A stretch of DNA of 64,000 nt from Planifilum fimeticola (GTDB lineage: Bacteria; Bacillota; Bacilli; Thermoactinomycetales; DSM-44946), in assembly GCF_003001905.1 (NCBI RefSeq), contig NZ_PVNE01000001.1, positions 124,001-188,000 on the forward strand, in the 5' to 3' direction. Below the pieces are notes generated by a model. That model had not been told where the DNA came from and did no database searches. It saw only the letters and a list, made by a program, of their open reading frames with translations. A program made the position numbers and the translations under genes. Shown piece after piece: positions 59,967 to 64,000 of the stretch. Position 1 is the first letter of the stretch. Every line of letters starts with the position of its first letter.

Positions 59967-61517
59967 TTACCGGGCCAGCCAGGTCTCCTCCAGTGAATGG
60001 GTGGTCACCGTGGGGTGAACGTCGAACCCCTTCACTGCCTTGCTCATTGCCGCCGTCCGCTCATTCACGTACAAGAAGACCATGGGAGCTTCCTCCGCGA
60101 TGATTTTCTGGGCCCGGTGGTAGATCTTCTTCCGCTCTTCCTGGTCGCCGACAGTCCTTCCCTTTTCCAGAAGCGCATCCACTTGCTCGTTGGAATACCC
60201 CTGCTGGTTCCACGGCGCTCCGGTATGGAAAAGGTTGTAGGTAAACTCGTCGGGATCGACAAAGCCGAGCCAGCCGACGATGGCCATGTCGAAGTCCCCT
60301 TTCCCCAAGGCGTCAAAGAAGAGCCCCGATTCCTGGGCCGATACCTTCACATCAATGCCCACTTCCTTCAGTTGCTGCTTGACGATTTGCGCCGCGTCCA
60401 CCTGGTAGGGGAAATCGGAGCCCACCTTCAGTGTCAGCTCGAGGTTTTCCTTGCCGGCTTCCTCGAGAAGTTGCTTGGCCTTGGCGACATTCCGCCGGGG
60501 ATACAGGGTGAAATCGGCGTGGGCCCAGTGATTGGGCGGGATGTTGCCTCCCTTCAGCACCGTCGCCCGGTTCAATTTGGCGATCTTGTTGATGGCTTCC
60601 CGATCCACCGCGTGAGCGATCGCCTGACGCACTTTTACGTCATCGAGGGGCGGCCTCTTCGTGTTGAGACCGATGTATTCCCAAAAAGTCCCAGGCACGG
60701 ACACCACTTCGACGGAGGAAACCTGCTCCAGCATCCGGGCTTCCTTGGCGGATACGTCCAGGATCATGTCCACCTCCCGGTTGCGCAGGGCCGTCATCCG
60801 GGCCGTCTCGTCGGGAATGGGCCGGAAGACGACTTCATCCAGATAGGGCTTCTCGGGAAGGTAATACCCGGGAAATTTTTTCAGGCGCAGATATTGATCC
60901 TTTTTCCACTCATCCAATTGAAAGGGCCCGCTGCCCGCGTCGGCCCGGTCCAGACTGCCGTCATGGTTCTCCACCGTTTCCCGATCCACGATGGCGTTCA
61001 TCGGGTAAGCCAGATAGGTCAGGAAGGGAGCCATCGGCTGTTTCAAGCGAAAAACCACTGTATGGGAGTCGGGAGTCTCGATCTCGTCCACGGCGGAAAA
61101 GTGGTCTTTGCGGACTCCCAGATCGATGATGCGCTCGATGGAATACTTCACGTCCTCCGAGGTCAGTTCCCGACCGGTACCATGAAATCGGACCCCTTTT
61201 CGAAGGGTGAAGGTGTAGGTTTTTCCGTCCTTCGACACCTCCACCTTTTCCGCCAACTCCCCTTCCACTTCTCCGTATTTCTCGGTATACCGCATCAGGC
61301 GGCTGTACATATTCTCGATCAAGTGCATCGAGGCGGCATCCGTCGCCTTGTGGGGATCCAGGGTTTTTCCGTCGGATTGCAGAGCGATGCGGATCGTTCC
61401 GCCCGGCCTGGGTTTGCCACCCTCCCCTTCCGAATCGGCCTCCCGGGAGGGGGAGCCGGAACAGCCTGTCCACATCAGCATGCTCGCAACGAGCAGAACC
61501 ACCCAAATTTTTCTCAT
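59967..61517 (-). CDS. peptide ABC transporter substrate-binding lipoprotein (family 5)
   Basis: This 516-residue protein has a lipoprotein signal (lipobox MWTGC, Cys at 19), a short acidic linker, and the family-5 solute-binding fold: LDPHKATDAASMHLIENMYS, the RKGVRFHGTGRELTSEDVKY segment and AIAHAVDREAINKI. It delivers peptides or similar cationic compounds to the OppBC permease. ATG 61517 has AAAGGAGG. First gene of the leftward oppA-B-C-D-DUF1028 operon. Confidence 0.93.
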   Translation of the reverse strand: MRKIWVVLLVASMLMWTGCSGSPSREADSEGEGGKPRPGGTIRIALQSDGKTLDPHKATDAASMHLIENMYSRLMRYTEKYGEVEGELAEKVEVSKDGKTYTFTLRKGVRFHGTGRELTSEDVKYSIERIIDLGVRKDHFSAVDEIETPDSHTVVFRLKQPMAPFLTYLAYPMNAIVDRETVENHDGSLDRADAGSGPFQLDEWKKDQYLRLKKFPGYYLPEKPYLDEVVFRPIPDETARMTALRNREVDMILDVSAKEARMLEQVSSVEVVSVPGTFWEYIGLNTKRPPLDDVKVRQAIAHAVDREAINKIAKLNRATVLKGGNIPPNHWAHADFTLYPRRNVAKAKQLLEEAGKENLELTLKVGSDFPYQVDAAQIVKQQLKEVGIDVKVSAQESGLFFDALGKGDFDMAIVGWLGFVDPDEFTYNLFHTGAPWNQQGYSNEQVDALLEKGRTVGDQEERKKIYHRAQKIIAEEAPMVFLYVNERTAAMSKAVKGFDVHPTVTTHSLEETWLAR

Positions 61518-61791
61518 GAAATGCCTCCTTTTAAATAGACGGATAATTATGTATATTCTGTCCCCTCGATATCCCTGCTTTCTTTCCCAAGGCAAGTGCC
61601 CCTTCAACGCATAGAACCACCCCATCGGAAGGCAACGGAGATCAAAAAAGTTTTTGAGGAGGATGCCCCTTTATGATACCAAACACAGGAAAAAGAATCC
61701 AAAGAGGAGAAAAGGAAAGAGCAGGGGCATCCTCCCCTTGGAGCGCCCCTGCTTCTCTCAGCTGTCCGGTCCTCCCCTATCCTTCCTTGTT
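61518..61791. other. promoter region of the peptide operon plus a terminator
   Basis: Contains the A/T-rich promoter region of the peptide operon (about 61518-61560) and a hairpin at 61704-61753. No gene is supported. Confidence 0.45.
61704..61753 (-). terminator. hairpin terminator
   Basis: AGCAGGGGC/GCCCCTGCT stem with a 16-base loop and a T-rich stretch on the minus strand, downstream of the degenerate gene. Confidence 0.55.
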
Positions 61792-62330
61792 TCAGGATAT
61801 CCGCGCTTTTCCTTCGACCCAATCGGAATTTTTTCTTTTTCCCCAGGATTTGAAATAGGTGTTGACCACCAAAAAGTGGGCGTCGGCCAAAACGATGGCA
61901 TCATCATCCAACCGAACCGGAAAGCCGGATCTTGCAAAAGTTCCCCTGCGGAGGAGGCGGTTTGAAAGGAGGCGTCCACCCACATATCCAGCACGGCACC
62001 GCCAAAAAGAATCGCCTCGATCGCCCCGACCCACCTAGCAATCCCCAGTCCCAGCGGAGAATGAATATCCGGTGAACAGACTGCCGAGGAAACCGGGGAT
62101 CGGGAACCAATTGAAGTGAAGGATCAGCAAGTGCGCTGCATGTATCAGTTTGCGATCGGTGCAAGCGGCATGTCCCCAGCAGTCCGCTGAAATAGAGGAT
62201 TACAAACAGGATATGCGAAAGCAGTCACCTATCCTCTTATTTGCATTCAGCTTGATGGACCCTGCTACCGATCGAGATCGGAATCGCCCTGACGACAGCG
62301 ACAACCCGCGCGATCCCCGACAGGGAAAGG
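61792..62330 (-). pseudogene. degenerate gene, probably for a membrane protein
   Basis: No single frame is open, but protein-like stretches occur in different frames in order on the minus strand. They are a hydrophobic LSHILFVILYFSGLLGT (about 62220-62170), then HLLILHFNWFPIPGFLGSLF (about 62133-62070), then GAIEAILFGGAVLDMWVDAS (about 62028-61970) and finally LDDDAIVLADAHFLVVNTYF (about 61908-61849). At least three frame changes are needed to connect them. I do not recognise the family. It may be a decayed gene or one damaged by sequence errors. Confidence 0.4.
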
Positions 62331-62338
62331 TTGATGAT

Positions 62339-62737
62339 TCAACCCCTCTTATCCCGGGGCATCACGGCCCAGGCGATCACGCCGATGATCAGTCCCCAAA
62401 CGGCATTGGTCAACAGGACACTCACGAAGGCGAAGAAATTGGTGGCGGGCCCCTGCAGCTGTCCGGTCAGGATGGGCGAGAGCACCGCACTGATCAGGAT
62501 GGCGAAGGCGCCGTAGACAAGACCGGTGAACATCAACGTCACGACCGGTCGGGAGAAGCGGGCCCGGACCACAACCGCAAGCCACGCGAGGGAAATGAGA
62601 AGGGTGACGGCAATGCTGGTGAAGGGTTGGCCGATGGCCTGCGACAGGCCGACCATGTTCAAGATCGGCCGGATGAGCGCCAGGGCGGCCAAACCCGGGA
62701 TAAAAAGCCATTCCCGTTTTGATTGAACGCTGACCAT
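62339..62737 (-). CDS. hypothetical four-helix membrane protein (132 aa)
   Basis: The product has four hydrophobic segments (about residues 10-30, 38-58, 68-90 and 103-125) and short charged ends. I do not recognise the family. ATG 62737 has GGAGTG seven to nine bases upstream; ATG 62743 is too close to that site. It stops near the start of the degenerate gene and lies downstream of the multicopper oxidase in the same direction. Confidence 0.6.
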   Translation of the reverse strand: MVSVQSKREWLFIPGLAALALIRPILNMVGLSQAIGQPFTSIAVTLLISLAWLAVVVRARFSRPVVTLMFTGLVYGAFAILISAVLSPILTGQLQGPATNFFAFVSVLLTNAVWGLIIGVIAWAVMPRDKRG

Positions 62738-62898
62738 GGGCATTCACTCCTATGAAATCCTGCGATGTCGCACAGTCTTTAGGTTCCCCTCCTATCGACC
62801 GGACCTATGCGGTCCTTTTCCCCACATCTCATCCGGACGGGAAGGGCTGCATCTTCCATATGGCAAAGCCCTGCTTTTCCGGTGCCGCTCATGCCGCC

Positions 62899-64000
62899 TC
62901 ACTCCGGATGGTTGCCCGCGGCCCCGCCGACATGAAACGGAGTCGTCACGCCCTCGTAGCTCAGATGGAGCGTCATTCCGGCGGCGGCGTGGTCCAGATT
63001 GTGGCAGTGGTCCATCCAGATTCCGGGGTTATCCGCCCGAAACGCCACCTCATAGCTCTCCCCGGGAGCGACGTTGAGGGTGTCCGTCCACCAGGGACTG
63101 CCGGTGACCGGCTTCCCGTTTTTGCTCAGCACCAGCATGTGGTGCCCGTGCAGGTGCATCGGATGATCCATCGGACTGCGATTGATGAAGGTCGTCTTCA
63201 CCAGGTCCCCCTGCTGAACCATGAAAGTGGGGGTGTGGGGAAACTTCTCCCCGTTGATCAGCCACAGGTCTCGGAACATGCCGTTGTAAAATCCCATCCC
63301 GAAGTCAAAAACCATGGTGAACTCCCGGTCAAACCCGCCGGACAGGCCTAAGGGAACCTCCCCCGGTTCACCGTAGTCGGCAGGATCGAACAGCGAAAGG
63401 CGAAGATGATCGGATACTTCCGGCACCTTTCCCTTTCCGTCGGGGGTGAACAGAATCTCGGGGTCGTCGGACCCCGTTCCCGCCGTCAACCTCACGGGCC
63501 GATCCGGCATGGTGAAGATCACGTCATAGCGTCCGCCCGCCGCCACCGACAGGAGCACATTTTCCAATTCGCCGGGCCGATGGATCTCATTGCCGTCGAT
63601 GGCCGTCACCCGAAAGGGAGTTCCAACCAGCGTGAAAAATCGGGGGTAGCTGTCGGTGTTCGTCAGTCGCAACCGCACCTCGGTTCCAGGGTCAACCCGC
63701 CTGTGCCGCAACGTGTCGGAGTCGTTCAGGACCTCCCGGTTCCCGAAGAAATGGTACATCAGGGAAAGATCCAACCCCTTCTCCGGCTCCTCCTCTTCCG
63801 GCAGCAAGACCAGGGGACCGAACAACCCTTTCTTCACCTGAATCGAGGAGGTCTGATGGGAGTGGTACCAGTGGGTTCCCGTCTCCTCCACCCGGAACCG
63901 GTAGGTGTGACGCTCCCCCGGCTTGACGGCATCTTGGGTAAGGCCGGCCACCCCGTCTTCGGCGTTGGGAACGTCCACCCCGTGCCAGTGGATCGTCACG
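62899..64000 (-). CDS. multicopper oxidase (laccase-like), C-terminal part; start beyond the right edge
   Basis: The 367 visible codons include all four copper-binding motifs in order: IHWHGV (just inside the edge), GTHWYHSHQ, HPMHLHGHHM and MDHCHNLDHAAAGM. The type 1, 2 and 3 copper ligands are therefore intact and the enzyme should oxidise phenols, metals or similar substrates with O2. The first part, including the signal peptide if any, lies outside the window, so cellular location cannot be judged. The stop is at 62899. Confidence 0.93.
   Translation of the reverse strand, partial: VTIHWHGVDVPNAEDGVAGLTQDAVKPGERHTYRFRVEETGTHWYHSHQTSSIQVKKGLFGPLVLLPEEEEPEKGLDLSLMYHFFGNREVLNDSDTLRHRRVDPGTEVRLRLTNTDSYPRFFTLVGTPFRVTAIDGNEIHRPGELENVLLSVAAGGRYDVIFTMPDRPVRLTAGTGSDDPEILFTPDGKGKVPEVSDHLRLSLFDPADYGEPGEVPLGLSGGFDREFTMVFDFGMGFYNGMFRDLWLINGEKFPHTPTFMVQQGDLVKTTFINRSPMDHPMHLHGHHMLVLSKNGKPVTGSPWWTDTLNVAPGESYEVAFRADNPGIWMDHCHNLDHAAAGMTLHLSYEGVTTPFHVGGAAGNHPE

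Noticed and set aside
1-64000. tRNA, rRNA, CRISPR arrays, insertion sequences and phage genes
   Set aside because: I looked for tRNA-like ends, regular spaced repeats, transposase/integrase motifs and phage structural proteins and saw none I could support.

Overview
The window is about 60% G+C by eye and comes from an endospore-forming member of the Bacilli. Bacillus-type genes support this: abrB, ylaN, yugN, a citA/citR pair, acoABC with a sigma-54 promoter, spoVAC-AD-AE, a YhcN/YlaJ-type sporulation lipoprotein, glutaminase and S4 with a leader RNA. The high G+C and a bacterial XPB helicase at the left edge fit a Thermoactinomycetaceae-like genome (Planifilum, Melghirimyces or Kroppenstedtia type). 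That placement is inference. It reads as an ordinary chromosome: I found no transposase, integrase, rRNA, tRNA or CRISPR array.

Layout. 0-7 kb: XPB helicase start, a PrcB-like lipoprotein, two small Pro-rich ORFs, an mgtE Mg2+ channel behind a long leader, a CorC/CNNM protein, an SPFH protein coupled to a small Arc-like protein, and a HAD hydrolase. 7-13 kb: AtoE-type transporter, cupin, a divergent locus around a 42-bp palindrome, a CBS protein, and three neighbouring membrane-protein genes that all carry single-base deletions in homopolymers. 13-22 kb: two-component system, small lipoprotein, M20 amidohydrolase, yugN, Asp23, SDR, NYN protein, Ca2+/H+ antiporter and a small acidic protein. 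22-30 kb: citA/citR, then an apparently duplicated LysR-ylaN segment in which each copy has lost the opposite gene, then glutaminase, thioesterase, AbrB and AlsT. 30-38 kb: aminopeptidase, methionine sulfoxide reductase, Nudix, thioesterase, 3-hydroxybutyrate dehydrogenase, MFS pump, YdjM-like protein and phosphatase. 38-46 kb: acoABC, sporulation lipoprotein, spoVAC-AD-AE and glutamate dehydrogenase. 47-54 kb: one leftward sugar operon (isomerase, two Gfo/Idh dehydrogenases, ABC binding protein and two permeases, no ATPase). 54-64 kb: trmB, rpsD with leader, a leftward peptide ABC operon (oppA-B-C-D plus a DUF1028 gene, no oppF), a degenerate gene, and the start of a multicopper oxidase.

Functionally the window leans to uptake and catabolism of amino acids and peptides (Opp, AlsT, GlsA, glutamate dehydrogenase, aminopeptidase, M20), overflow carbon (acetoin dehydrogenase, 3-hydroxybutyrate, AtoE), metal-ion balance (MgtE, CorC, Cax) and sporulation.

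I did not find a convincing new multi-gene system. The items most worth a second look are the cluster of homopolymer frameshifts at 10.3-13.0 kb, the reciprocally decayed LysR-ylaN duplication at 24-26 kb, the unassigned mgtE leader, the 42-bp palindrome at 9.5 kb, and a sugar permease with an unusual coiled-coil-like insertion.
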